Shown in pieces: positions 1-11,500 of a stretch of DNA of 64,000 nucleotides (positions within the stretch are counted from its first letter, which is position 1; the number at the start of each line of letters is the position of its first letter). The translations under genes and the position numbers were made by a program. The DNA is taken from assembly GCF_026914265.1 (NCBI RefSeq), contig NC_069138.1, forward strand, positions 29,534,262 to 29,598,261, read 5' to 3'. Below the pieces are notes generated by a model. It made no database searches. It was not told where the DNA came from and worked only from the letters and a program-made list of their open reading frames with translations. The stretch is from Mya arenaria (taxonomy: Eukaryota; Mollusca; Bivalvia; Myida; Myidae).

Positions 1-48
1 TTTGAAAAACAGACAAAGTAATCAAAACTGCAACTAAATTCAACTTAC

Positions 49-351
49 CCCTGACATGACCAGTTTCTTAGCCTGCTCCTTGGCATCTTCTGCAGACTCT
101 GATGCTATTAATATATGAACAATAAACTTAAATATTGGCAAAAAAATGTGTTGCTTGGTTGTCTGTATTTATATTTTGCTATTCATATTATATGAGCACA
201 ATTACATAAAAATTCACACACATTTTATTTATGTGAACTACTTAACCAGCTAGTTCAATCAACTATATGAACATTTTGTAGAGCCTAATAATCAAGTTTG
301 ACATTCAAAGAAGTCATATATATAAATAATCAAGTTTGACATTCAAAGAAG

Positions 352-389
<38 letters not shown>

Positions 390-860
390 AGTGCCGTCAA
401 TGTCCTACATAGAAAGTCATGACTAGAAAATTAAATACTTACGGCGCTTCACTGGTTTTTCTTTCACAGGTTCCCTCTCTGGTTTTATGGTCTTAAGCGC
501 TTGCAGTTGCTTTTTCTGTCATAATAAATAAGACCTGGCATTAGTCCAAGCTCTGACACTTGTTTGGAAGAAATATGAATTAAAAGATTAACTTCATAAT
601 AAACCTAATCGTGATATCCAACATTCTATTTCAACGTATGTATGTCTGTCATTATTAGCTATCATCGTCCGAAATATACAATATATCCGAAAACTACATA
701 CACTTGCAAACAAAACTAGCCGTTCTCTCTGTACTCTCAATCAAAATAAGCACAACAAGTATGGCACAATTAAACCAACCTTTTTCCTTAAACGGGCATA
801 CTTTAGTTTCAACATTTCTTCTTCTTCAGTCAAATTCGCAGGAAAATGTATGTAGACCAT
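49..860 (-). CDS. NELFE: Negative elongation factor E (NELF-E), first three coding exons, truncated by window edge
   Basis: Exons on the minus strand are 780-860, 443-515 and 49-104, all GT-AG; the phases join without a gap. The start codon (858-860) opens MVYIHFPANLTEEEEMLKLK, followed by a Lys/Arg-rich stretch, a short KPEREPVKEKPVKR linker and a segment ending AKEQAKKLVMSG. Animal NELF-E proteins, including the fly protein, begin with a VYIHFP-like stretch, then LTEEE, a lysine run, a KR-P/S block and an EQAK-LVKSG block, so the order of motifs matches. In the known family this is the RNA-binding subunit of the NELF complex, which holds RNA polymerase II in promoter-proximal pause; the C-terminal RRM would lie left of position 1. 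The 780 exon uses a weaker donor (GTTGGT). Identification rests on about 70 residues and is fairly secure. Confidence 0.85.
287..386. repeat. Direct duplication plus (TA)n inside a NELFE intron
   Basis: A segment containing ATCAAGTTTGACATTCAAAG is present twice, about 38 bp apart. The second copy runs into an (AT)n microsatellite of roughly 36 bp. It looks like a simple local duplication and replication slippage. Confidence 0.8.
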
Positions 861-1383
861 TTTTTTGTTTACCTGGGGAGCAGCTTTATATGGAGTATTG
901 AAATATTAACTTTATCAAGATATTTGGTAATCAATATTATAGTGGGAAATAAACAATTCTTATAAATTGTTCATGTACTTCTCAGTGTGCGAGAAGGTAA
1001 CAATGCCAATGAGTTGATAAATATAAATATTAACAACTTATCCCGGTGCGTCAAATTACAGGATTTAAAATAAATAGAAATTGCAGGAAGTGTAAACAAA
1101 AATTAAATGTCACATATAAGGTATCGGACGTACACATATAGAAGCTATTCATTTCACTGGACCATTGAAACTAATGTTAAATGTCGATGCGTGGTGACAA
1201 ATGTAATTTTGGTCGTGCTAAAAGGCTGACCAGAGGGCTGACCTTATCGCCCTATAGATATAGAGGGAAAAGGCTGATCAGGCAAGAATTAAAAGGCTGA
1301 CCAGGAAAATATTATTTTTTTTTTTAAATATTGAATTATTTTTTATGGGTTATTTTAATTTCCTTGTACTATTTTATATATTA

Positions 1384-2350
1384 TAATGTGACAGTGAGTG
1401 GGGGTCTTATGAAAAGGATGTACAGGGGCGGAGTTGTGAGGAAGAGGGTCTCCCAGTAGAGTATGTTGAACAAGGGCGGGGCACCTGGCATGAAACAGAA
1501 GTTGTGACGTGTGCCGTAGACGGGACACCAGGGAGACTGTCATCCACAATGATACACCTTGGTGTCACGATGATTCCCAAGGAGGGTCCCTATATTGTTG
1601 ATGAAGTGGGCTCTAATGCGCGGGGTCTGAGTCATCGGGGGGTTCTCTCTATCAAACAACCGACCTGGGTAGAGTGTCCAGTCAGGGGAGCGTTGTGGAG
1701 AGGTCTCAAATAGATGATGCATATGGGGGTGCAGGTATTTGTGACCGGCAGCCTTTTGTTTTGGATATTTTTAGAGTCTTTTTTTTTGGGGGGGGGGGGG
1801 GCTCAGCAACCTTTCACGGGATGGGGGGATGGGGGATTTACCCAGGAGTGGGATTTGTAGGAATGTGGAAAACGCCCAATGGAGAGGATACCCTTATTCC
1901 CCTCAAATTAGACCAGGGAATTTTAGGCATATTCAGGATGCATTTTGTGATAGTAGGCGTGAGGTTCCTAGGGTTTTAAAGGGTTCACATGCTGCTTTTG
2001 TGGCTACGGAAATAAAACCTCAAATAGGGACAGTGGGCTCCCAGTCCTTTCACGCTCATGCACATGAGTATTCACATGCTCAGGGGGGTGAAGGTACGGG
2101 GGTAGTATTTAGAGCCCCGTTACAATTCTCCAGGGTTAGGGTGAAGGTTACATTGGAGCTGGGTATAGCGTACCCATGTCACAACGTCCCCACTTGTAAC
2201 TTATCCTAATGCATACAACTACCACCATGAACCTTCGTCAGAGGTTATATATATGGGGACAACTGGAAGTCGATGGCCAGTCCTACGGTAGCTGGTTTGT
2301 AGTGTCTTCAGGTCACAACGTCCCCCACCTGCGATTTGTCCTAATGCTTA
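1384..2350. other. GC-rich, G-biased intergenic block of unknown origin
   Basis: This block upstream of NELFE is much richer in G than its AT-rich flanks. It has an open frame from 1387 to 1713 on the plus strand (opening just after a stop), then another from 1829 to 2209 in a different frame, with a poly-G run at about 1790-1800 between them. A segment around 2170-2215 (GTCACAACGTCCCCACTTG and a tail with CCTAATGCATACAACTA) recurs imperfectly at 2312-2355. I recognise no domain. It could be a decayed mobile element or a captured gene fragment; coding status is unproven. Confidence 0.3.
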
Positions 2351-2718
2351 CAACTATGCAAGCATAAGAAATAGCAGAAATCAGCCACCATAAAATTTAG
2401 ACATCTTAATAACATCAAATATTTTTAAAAAAATCCTCAATTGGTTCATATTAACACATTTTCTCATTTCCCTAAAAACTATTTTCCTGTAATTGCATAC
2501 ACCCTTGCATGTATTTCTATGTAACGTGTATTCGCGACAGACCTAAGATGCCGGTGTTTTGCTGTTCACTGTTGCAATTATAAGGTAATAGTCAATGTAA
2601 TGCCATTATTACTTTATTCTGTGCATCAATTATACATATGAACCAGAGAGGCAGATTTTGTTTATACAGAGAGAGATTTGGTGTCCACAGCCTAGATAGA
2701 GACTAATCATTTTATCTA

Positions 2719-2948
2719 TGCACCAGTCATTTGTAACCACGGCCCCCCAGGTCCGGGGGTACACCGGGGATAGCCGGGGAAATGGGCACTTGCTTAGGGT
2801 CCCTTGGTGCGGGGGCATTTGGCAGGTATTTTACCATCTGTTCTTCACCGCAGGGCAGAGATTTTACCCGGGGTTGGCTGGACCGTAAGTCAAAGAACCC
2901 GCTATTTTCCGGACCCGGGGGGGGCCGTGGTTACAATTGACTGGTGCA
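2719..2948. mobile_element. Palindromic MITE, family B (TGCACCAGTC ends)
   Basis: The ends are inverted copies: TGCACCAGTCATTTGTAACC at the left and its near complement at the right, followed inward by C-rich/G-rich arms (CCAGGTCCGGGGG). Related elements occur at 22171, 41201 and 50421 in this window. There is no transposase frame, so it is non-autonomous. Confidence 0.8.
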
Positions 2949-3189
2949 CTATGAATGACTAAACAGAGACTGAGAATGAGAGAGGTACATGAAGCCTAGA
3001 TTTTACTAAATTCTGAATTATGTCTACTTCGTTGTATTGGTGAACTTGATGTACTTTTTGTGTCGCCTGAAAAGACGACATATAGGGGTTACTTTTGTCT
3101 GCGGCGGCATTGGCGTCGGCGGCGTCCGTGTCCCATTTTTGCTTGTCCGGGGCAAAGGTGCTCGTCACATTGCCTGGATACATTTTTTT

Positions 3190-4500
3190 ATAATTTTTTT
3201 TTTATGCCCCCGAAGGTGGGCATATTAAAATCGCACCGTCCGTCCGTCCGTCCGGCTCTGTAATTTTCCCTTGTATGGACAGATTTTAAAATAACTTGCC
3301 ACATGTGTTCCACATACCAAGACGACGTGTCACGTGCAAGACTCGTGTCCCTACCTCAAAGGTCAAGGTCACACTTAGTGTTTATTCACAATGGAGTGCT
3401 GCATATAAGGACATAGAGTATAGGTTGTCGTGCCCGGGCTGTAACTTTCTCTTGTATGGACAGATTTTAAAATAACTTGCCACATGTGTACCACATACCA
3501 AGACGACGTGCCGCGTGCAAGACCCGTGTCCCTACCTCAAAGGTCAAGGTCACACTTAGTGTTTATTCACAATGGAGTGCTGCATATAAGGACATAGAGT
3601 ATAGGTTGTCGTGTCCGGGCTGTAACTTTCCCTTGTATGGACAGATTTTAAAATAACTTGCCACATGTGTTCCACATACCAAGACGACGTGTCGCGTGCA
3701 AGACCCGTGTCCCTACCTCAAAGGTCAAGGTCACACTTAGTGTTTATTCACAATGGAGTGCTGTATATAAGGACATAGAGTATAGGTTGTCGTGTCCGGG
3801 CTGTAACTTTCTCTTGCATGGACAGATTTTAAAATAACTTGCCACATGTGTTCCACATACCAAGACGACGTGTCGTGTGCAAGACCCGTGTCCCTACCTC
3901 AAAGGTCAAGGTCACACATAGTGTTTATTCACAATGGAGTGCTGCATATAAGGACATAGAGTATAGGTTGTCGTGTCCGGGCTGTAACTTTCCCTTGTAT
4001 GGACAGATTTAAAAAAAAACTTGACTCATGTGTTCCACATACCAAGACGACGTGTCGCGTGCAAAACCCGTGTCCCTACCTCAAAGGTCAAGGTCACACT
4101 TAGTGTTTATTCACAATGGAGTGCTGCATATAAGGACATAGAGTATAGGTTGTCGTGTCAGGGTTGTTACTTTCCCTTGTATGGACAGATTTTAAAATCA
4201 CTTGCTACATGTGTTCCACATACGAAGACAACGTGCCGTGTGCAAGACCCATGTCCCTACCTCTAAGGTGAAAGATACACTAAGTGTTTATTCACAAGGG
4301 AATTCTGAATATAAGGACATAACAATGTAGGTTGTCAAGTATGGGTGGTATTTTTTTATGTTCAGAGGCAATTTAAAATAACTTGCCATATGTATTTGAC
4401 ACGTAAAGGCAAGATAAACTTTTCATGTACTGACCTTGTTCGTAGGTCAATGTCACATTCGGGGGCATTCGTCATATACTGTGACAGCTCTTGTTTTTTT
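3190..4500. mobile_element. Helitron-like/pearl-type element with about 6.5 tandem copies of a 180-bp unit
   Basis: A unit of about 180-181 bp repeats from about 3256 to 4340. Each unit has CTTGTATGGACAGATTTTAA, a CCACATACCAAGACGACGTG block and TCAAAGGTCAAGGTCACACT. The array starts after a TATGCCCCCGAAGG motif near 3205 and ends in GGGGGCATTCGTCATATACT near 4460, then GTGACAGCTCTTG. A leader, tandem core units and a short hairpin tail are the layout known from oyster pearl elements and other non-autonomous Helitron-like elements; that assignment is inference. The last one or two units are decayed. Short open frames inside it are repeat shadows. Confidence 0.7.
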
Positions 4501-4502
4501 TG

Positions 4503-4685
4503 TTTTTTTAATTTTAATTATTATTTATTTTGGTCAAAATAGTGAATATATGTCATTTAAAAAATTATTCCACAATTTTTCATATAATACTAATTTTCTT
4601 TCATGAAAAATTGTGGAATAATTTTTTAAATGACATATATTCATTATTTTGACCAAAATAAATAATAATTAAAATTAAAAAAAAA
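4503..4685. repeat. Near-perfect long inverted repeat (hairpin, arms about 80 bp)
   Basis: The left arm 4503-4583 and right arm 4603-4685 are reverse complements with about one mismatch around TATTCATTATTTT, separated by a loop of about 19 bp. The arms include TTCCACAATTTTTCAT and its complement. The element has no coding capacity; it may be a foldback MITE. Confidence 0.85.
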
Positions 4686-4734
4686 TAAAAAAAAATAAAA
4701 AAAGAATGTATTACTGTATCCAGGCTATGTGACG

Positions 4735-5560
4735 AACACCTGTGGTCCGGGGTATATCTCCTAAATTATTATTTAATTGGTATCAACTTGAAACTTCATA
4801 TGTAGATAGATCTCATGGAGGGCAAGTGCAGTGCACCAAAACCGTAACTCTTGCTTCTATATGTTTAGAGTTATTGCCCTTTGTTAATTTTCATGCTTAA
4901 AGTTTTGTCCGGGGCATATCTTGAAGAATATAAGAGGTATCAACTTGAAACTTCATAGCTAGATAGATCTCATTGAGGGCAAGTGCAGTGCACAGGAACC
5001 GTAACTCTTGCTGCCATATTTTTTAGAGTTATACTCTTGCTTCTATATGTTTAGAGTTATTGCCCTTTGTTAATTTTCATGCTTAAAGTTTTGTCCGGGG
5101 CATATCTTGAAGAATATAAGAGGTATCAACTTGAAACTTCATAGCTAGATAGATCTCATTGAGGGCAAGTGCAGTGCACAGGAACCGTAACTCTTGCTGC
5201 CATATTTTTTAGAGTTATTGCCCTTTGTTAATTTTCATGCTTAGGTTTTATCCATGGCATATCTCGTAAACTATAGGAGGTATCAACCTGAAACTTATTC
5301 CGTAGGTGTATCTGATTGAGGGCAAGTGCAGTGCACCAAAACCGTAACTCTTGCATCTATATGTTTAGAGTTATTGCCCTTTGTTAATTTTCAAACTTAA
5401 ATTTTGTCCGGGGCATTTCTCGAAAATTGTAAGAGTTATCAACTTGAAACTTTATAGATAGATAGATCTTATTGAAGGGGATCGCAGTGCACAAAAACTG
5501 TATCTCTTGCTTCCATATTAGAGTTATTGCCCTTTGTTAATTTTCATGTTTAACTTTACC
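4735..5560. repeat. About five tandem copies of a 155-185 bp unit
   Basis: Units share TTGTCCGGGGCATATCTTGA, GGTATCAACTTGAAACTTCA, GGGCAAGTGCAGTGCAC and AGAGTTATTGCCCTTTGTTA. Copies near 4890 and 5075 are almost identical, so one duplication is recent. Probably the core of a Helitron-like or similar dispersed element. Confidence 0.75.
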
Positions 5561-6152
5561 TTGCACACTTTTTTATTGTGATTGGTCTTTGTCCGTCGTC
5601 CGTCCATCAACAATTGCTTAAAGAATATCTCCTCTGAAACTACCTGGCCAAATTCAATGAAACTTGACAGGAAGCTTCCTTGGGTGTTCCTCTACAAAAA
5701 TACAACAAGGGGTTACGATTGATTAACAACAACAACAACAAAATGGCCGACTTCCTGTTTTGCTTTAAAAAACATCTTCTCTGAAACTATCAGTCCAAAT
5801 TCAATGAAACTTTACAGGAAGCTTCCTTGGGTGACCCTCTACAAAAATACAACAAGGGGTCATGATTGATCAACAACAACAGCAACAACAACAAAATGGC
5901 TGACTTCCTGTTTTGCTTAAAAAAAACATCTCCTCTGAAACTACCACTCCAAATTCAATGAAACTTTACAGGAAGCTTCCTTGGGTAACCCTCTACAAAA
6001 ATACAACAAGGGGTCACGATTAATCAACAACAACAACAAAATGGCCAACTTCCTGTTTTGCTTTTAAAAAAACATCTCATGCCAATCTAACAGCTATAAT
6101 GTCGACAGTAAATAATTTGTCAGGCGACACATCCGACTCGCGGAGTTCTAGT
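5560..6152 (+). mobile_element. Helitron-like element with three 155-bp core repeats and a hairpin-CTAG 3' end
   Basis: Three copies (about 5620, 5775, 5930) share CCAAATTCAATGAAACTT, AGGAAGCTTCCTTGGGT, CTACAAAAATACAACAAGGG and a CAACAACAACAA-AAATGGC tract. The block ends in ACTC-GCG-GAGT (6136-6146), a perfect short hairpin, followed at once by CTAG (6148-6151). A short hairpin before CTRR is the usual 3' terminus of Helitrons. No Rep/helicase frame is present. Confidence 0.6.
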
Positions 6153-8518
6153 TAAGTTTCTATAATGAGTCATTGTCACTCCATACGCTTTAGTCCAAAA
6201 AATTGTACGTTGACGGATTATTTTACGATTTTTGATATGGCAAATCCTTCACGTATAAATTGTTTTGTACCAAAAGTGGGTAGTTATTCCGATCGGGATT
6301 CCAGGTTAAAGCATATTGCGTCTATAAAATATCATAAAAATAAGAAATATTACCGGATAATGTTATTTTAAGTTCCGTACACAATAAAATAAATATCCAA
6401 CGAATAATTATGAGTTTGATGGGTTTTTCTTCATTTCAAAACATAGCAATATATACATGAAGGGCACCTGCAAGGTTGCAATTCACAGTTTTACAACAAT
6501 CAGAACACTTCGGCCATGGCAGAGTTGTTACCATTGTATTTACAAGGTCTGTCTCCAAGCTTGTCGGAGGTGGCTGAGTTATTACGATTGGGTCGAGTTG
6601 TTCCGCAAGTTTAGTTTTATTGGAAAGGTAAATCATGTTTTTTTAATGCATTTAATGCTTGTTTTGTGCAAAATAGCTTTGCACTTACATGGTAAAATAT
6701 GAATATAAACCTTAATTATCCATTTCAAACAGAAAATACTTCACTTAATACAATTTTAATATTTTTCAAACCCACCTGGTTTTTGCACAAACCCGATTGG
6801 AAGAATCTTGTATAACATGTCTATTATAAATTTATTTTAGACTACATTCGCAAATTATTAAACCCCCCCACCCCCCCACTGTACTTCCCCTTAATGCACT
6901 GTTACTACCCCTCTTGTCATCATGACTTCTATTGCCATTTCTACGCCATTACTATCCTTCCCATCACTGTTTAAACACTCCCATCAGCTTTTACCACTCC
7001 TGGCACCTTTAAAATCCGAGCTACAATAATGAGCGATCAGCAGTACTCTTATTATTTCGACATTTCTTATGTATCCCTGTCTCGAGTCTGCCATAGTAAA
7101 AAAATTGTCAAAAGACTCATTGACGGCCATTTCGGTGGACTATTAAAAATCCCTGTCGATTCTACGCCTGATATTGTCATTTTTATTTCTCTCTTTTCGA
7201 CATATTGTTTAGCCTTCTGATACTGTTACTGCCCCTTTACATGCAGTTGTGAACCCATCCATCAACATTTCTAATCTTTTTGTCACTGCTGTTAACACTC
7301 CCATCACTGTCATTTTCCCTTCGTAATTATTGTTGAGCTATCCATCACAGTTACAACCCCCTTTGTTGCTTTTAAAACCCTTCCTGTTACTTCCCCATTT
7401 GCTGTTTTTATCTGTGCAATTATTTTAACAAAAAAAAGTTGTACTGTCCAAAATTGAACATTGGCCAGATTTCTGATATGTATGTAAGAAGTTAACGCAA
7501 TGATTTTACAGTTGTCTGTTGTAGACTGTAAATCATGTATTGCTGCAGACATGTGAACTCTATCGGCGGACTAGACAAAATCTAATGCTTTTTAGACTCT
7601 TCTACCGCCCTACCGCTGTATGTACCGCTTTTTACATCCAGTAAGGTCATAAATTTGCCATAATGTAACTGCAGTCAGCTGGTTACACATTGCTGGAAGG
7701 CAGAGATTAACACCATTACTATGGCGGTGCCTGTCACGATTCTACCAATTAGCACAATCACTTACTGATGGAAAACTACTAACTCTTATCTTTAGTAGAA
7801 GGTAGAGCAATGAGATAATATATGACAAAATTTCATTTGAAGTGTACCAAAAAAACTAAAGAAATCACAGAATACATGCATGGTACCTACCTCTCTGGAG
7901 AAACAAATCTATCTCTCTGGCACAGCCAGAGGTTCACATACATGTATGATTACTGACCCATTTAATTAATTTCATTTCATTTCAGCATCCAGCTGGCTCT
8001 GGCTACGACGCAGTGAACCAACTTGGAAACCAATATAGATGAGGTTGTGACTGATCACCACTACCTGCCCAGCCATCTAGAGGGTGTACCAAGATAAGAG
8101 GGTAAACACCCAGTGACAGATTGCCACTCGGCTGAGAACATCTACGTGAAGCTGTACAGCTATATCTTAACAACAGTAGTCAGTGTTTCTTTAAGTTTGA
8201 AAATGGGGCCATATTTTGGCTCCATTCACAATCCCAAAAAGTATTGTAATTTACAAATGTTCAATAATTACAATCATTTTTTTAAATCTTAACAAGTCCC
8301 CTAGTACAGTTATGTTTGAATGCAGTCCATCTCTATTTTTTTTATCAAACCCAGGATCTTAAATGGGTCGTTGCCTCGTTTCTTTGTTTGAAATATCCTA
8401 TACTGGTAAATTCACAATCTTATGCCTTTGGTTTCTATTTTTACGATTTTTACCCGTTCACAAATAAATTGGAATAAAGGCACTGGTAGAAAATCTAAAT
8501 TAAGTTTTATTTAAACAG
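6153..8518. other. Intergenic spacer with two weak coding-like segments
   Basis: No confident gene. A short ORF with a good start context (GGCCATGG) lies at 6516-6614 and encodes 32 aa beginning MAELLPLYLQGLSPSLSEV; it stops just before a possible donor. A second coding-like stretch at 7985-8098 follows a good acceptor (TTTCATTTCAG) but has stops in each frame. The remainder is AT-rich; C-rich near 6865-7000. Confidence 0.35.
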
Positions 8519-8544
8519 GTAGCAGAGAAGAAAGGTTGTGAATG

Positions 8545-11500
8545 ATGAAGTTCACAGTCCAGTGCGTACGAGGACAGGGTGCGAGGCTGGGAAAACTATC
8601 AGAGATGGGTAGACAGGGAAGCATGACGCTAGATACACCTATGTGCATGCTCTACACTAGAGGAGGTAGAACATTGATGAAATTACTTTTTTGCTTTCAT
8701 GTCACCTAAGTAACATGGCAGCATGTAGGAATCATGTTATCCAGCAGCAGTGGTGGCGGAGGCGTCTTCATACTTTCATGTCCCCTCGCTTACTAAAACA
8801 TTTTTTATCCTAAACTTGGTGACAATGTTGATTAGCTTATTATCTCAACTGAGTGTCATCAACAGTCAGATCACTTTATTAACTCCAGAGTTATGGCCCT
8901 TGAAAATTAAAAAAATGACAAATTTCACTTTGTCTGGTCTAAAATTTGATAATTTCTTGTCCAATCTTTACCAAACTAGCTTACAGTACAATGTTTATGG
9001 TGAGTTAGATCAACAGCAAGATCATGATATTAACTCTGGATATGGCTCTTTAATTGTCAAAAAAAGTTGGCCACTTGTTGACTTATTCACTTATTGAATT
9101 ATTATCTGCTCTTTACCAAACTTAAATGCAATGTTATTGGCATATCAAACTTATTTTAGGTAGTTGTCACTGAAAGAAATAGGTAAAAGTGTTTATGTTT
9201 TTTTTCAATTGAAATTGATTTATAATGTTCATGTTTCTCCTGATAAATAATTGTTAAAAAGAATGGACTGCTAGAAAATCTTGTTTATTACTGTTTATAT
9301 TGAAAAACTGAAACAAAGCAAAAAATGCACTGCTGTGTCAATTTAACCAGCTTTGTACATGACATGTATATAATTTAATATTGTGTGTTTTTTTCAGGTA
9401 GCGCCCCATTCCTCGGTCATGACCTGTTGAAGAGATTGGATGGTGTTCCTGCAATGGTACATATGCCCGTCAACCTACTGTATGCATCTCATTCTTGTTT
9501 TTTGTAGCTTCTCTGCTTTTCAAAGTTAACAACATGATTAATGACATCATTAAAAACTTTAAAATGTGAAATATTTTATTACATTCTTGTTTATTATAAA
9601 CAATAACTGGCGAAACATTTGTCTCAAATCTTGTTAGAAATACTGCAAATCACATGCGTATCCATTAAACTTTCGGAGCAGTAACTATTAGAAAGTTAAC
9701 AAGGACTACGTTAACAATGTTGTTAGCTTTAACAAAGTTCTGAACAATCCCGCCAATGTTTATCGTTCCTTTAGTGTTGATTTCAGCATTCAAATTCAAA
9801 TTCATAACTAAAAACATGTGTGAAAGATATTAACAAAAAACATCGTGCATCGTTTGGGCATAATGTTTGTTAAGTAAGTGCAATATCTCTTACTAAAAAT
9901 ATTTTTTCAATAATGCCTCTTGATCAATGGTTTAAAATTCTCATTTTTCTTGATTAAACCAACCACCCTGCAGCTCTTGGGTAACTGATGGGTGTGGTCC
10001 AACACACACGATCATTTTAGAATCAGACAGTGTTTTCAATCTGATGATGTCGAGACCCACTGATGGCAAACCATCACACCAAACCCACCCTAGCTGTACT
10101 ATTTTATTTTATTTAAGGTGGAATCAAAACTAAAATCTACAACATAATTTCAGGGCAGAGTACCAGGAGACAATAGAAGGTTATAAGGAAGGTATGGCAA
10201 AGTTTGCTGCATTGGATGATAAAATAGTGTACACATCGTCACATGACCCAGCAGTTGAAGTTCCGTCGGGGAAAAATGACAAGGCGAGCATTGGCGTGTG
10301 GGGGAAAGGTGGAAAAGTCAGGGTGAGTCTTGGTAGTTTCATCTGTTTAGGGCTCATATTTACTTATAGTCTCAAGGCTGAGTTTTGACTTTAGACTCAT
10401 TCTTTATATAACTTTCTTCCTATTAAATTTTTATTGTGAAAATTGCTGAAATTATTACCACTTGAAATGCTCACTTAGCTTTTTTGTCACTCGAGTCTGA
10501 ACTCAAGACTTGAGACTGTTTGTAATTATGGCTCCTGAACTCAGACTTGATACTGTTTGTAATTATGGCCCCTGAACTCAGACTTGATACTGTTTGTAAT
10601 GATGGCTCCTGAACTCAGACTTGATACTGTTTGTAATTATGGCTCCTGAACTCAGACTTGATACTGTTTGTAATTATGGCCCCTGAACACAGACTTGAGA
10701 CTGTTTGTAATAATGGCCCCTGAACTCAGACTTGATACTGTTTGTAATTATGGCTCCTGAACTCAGACTTGATACTGTTTGTAATTATGGCTCCTGAACT
10801 CAGACTTGATACTGTTTGTAATTATGGCCCCTGAACACAGACTTGAGACTGTTTGTAATAATGGCCCCTGAATTCAGACTTGAGACTGTTTGTTATTATG
10901 GCCCCTGAACTCAGACTTGATGCTGTTTGTAATAATGGCCCCTGAATTCAGACTTGAGACTGTTTGTTATTATGGCCCCTGAACTCAGACTTGATGCTGT
11001 TTGTAATTATGGCCCCTGAATTCAGACTTGATACTGTTTGTAATTATGGCTCCTGAACTCAGACTTGATACTGTTTGTAATTATGGCCCCTGAACACAGA
11101 CTTGAGACTGTTTGTAATAATGGCCCCTGAATTCAGACTTGAGACTGTTTGTTATTATGGCCCCTGAACTCAGACTTGATGCTGTTTGTAATTATGGCCC
11201 CTGAATTCAGACTTGAAACTGTTTGTAATCTTGGCCACTGGCCTCAGACTTGGGACTGTTCATAATCTTGACCCCTGTCCTCAGACTTGGGGCTGTTCAA
11301 AATCTTGGCTCCTGGACTCAGTCTTGAGACTGTACATAAATGTATCAATATATCAATGTATGTTTTTCTCTCGAGTACAGTGTTTCATATTTGGAACTTA
11401 ACATAATATCAATGTAAGCTCTTCTTTTGAGTACAGTGTTTCATATTTGGAACTAAACCAGCCTTAGACATTCTTAATTTTTTTAATATTGACATAAAAA

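Noticed and set aside
704..901. 65-aa plus-strand ORF
   Set aside because: Antisense to the first NELFE exon at 780-860, which has the conserved protein.
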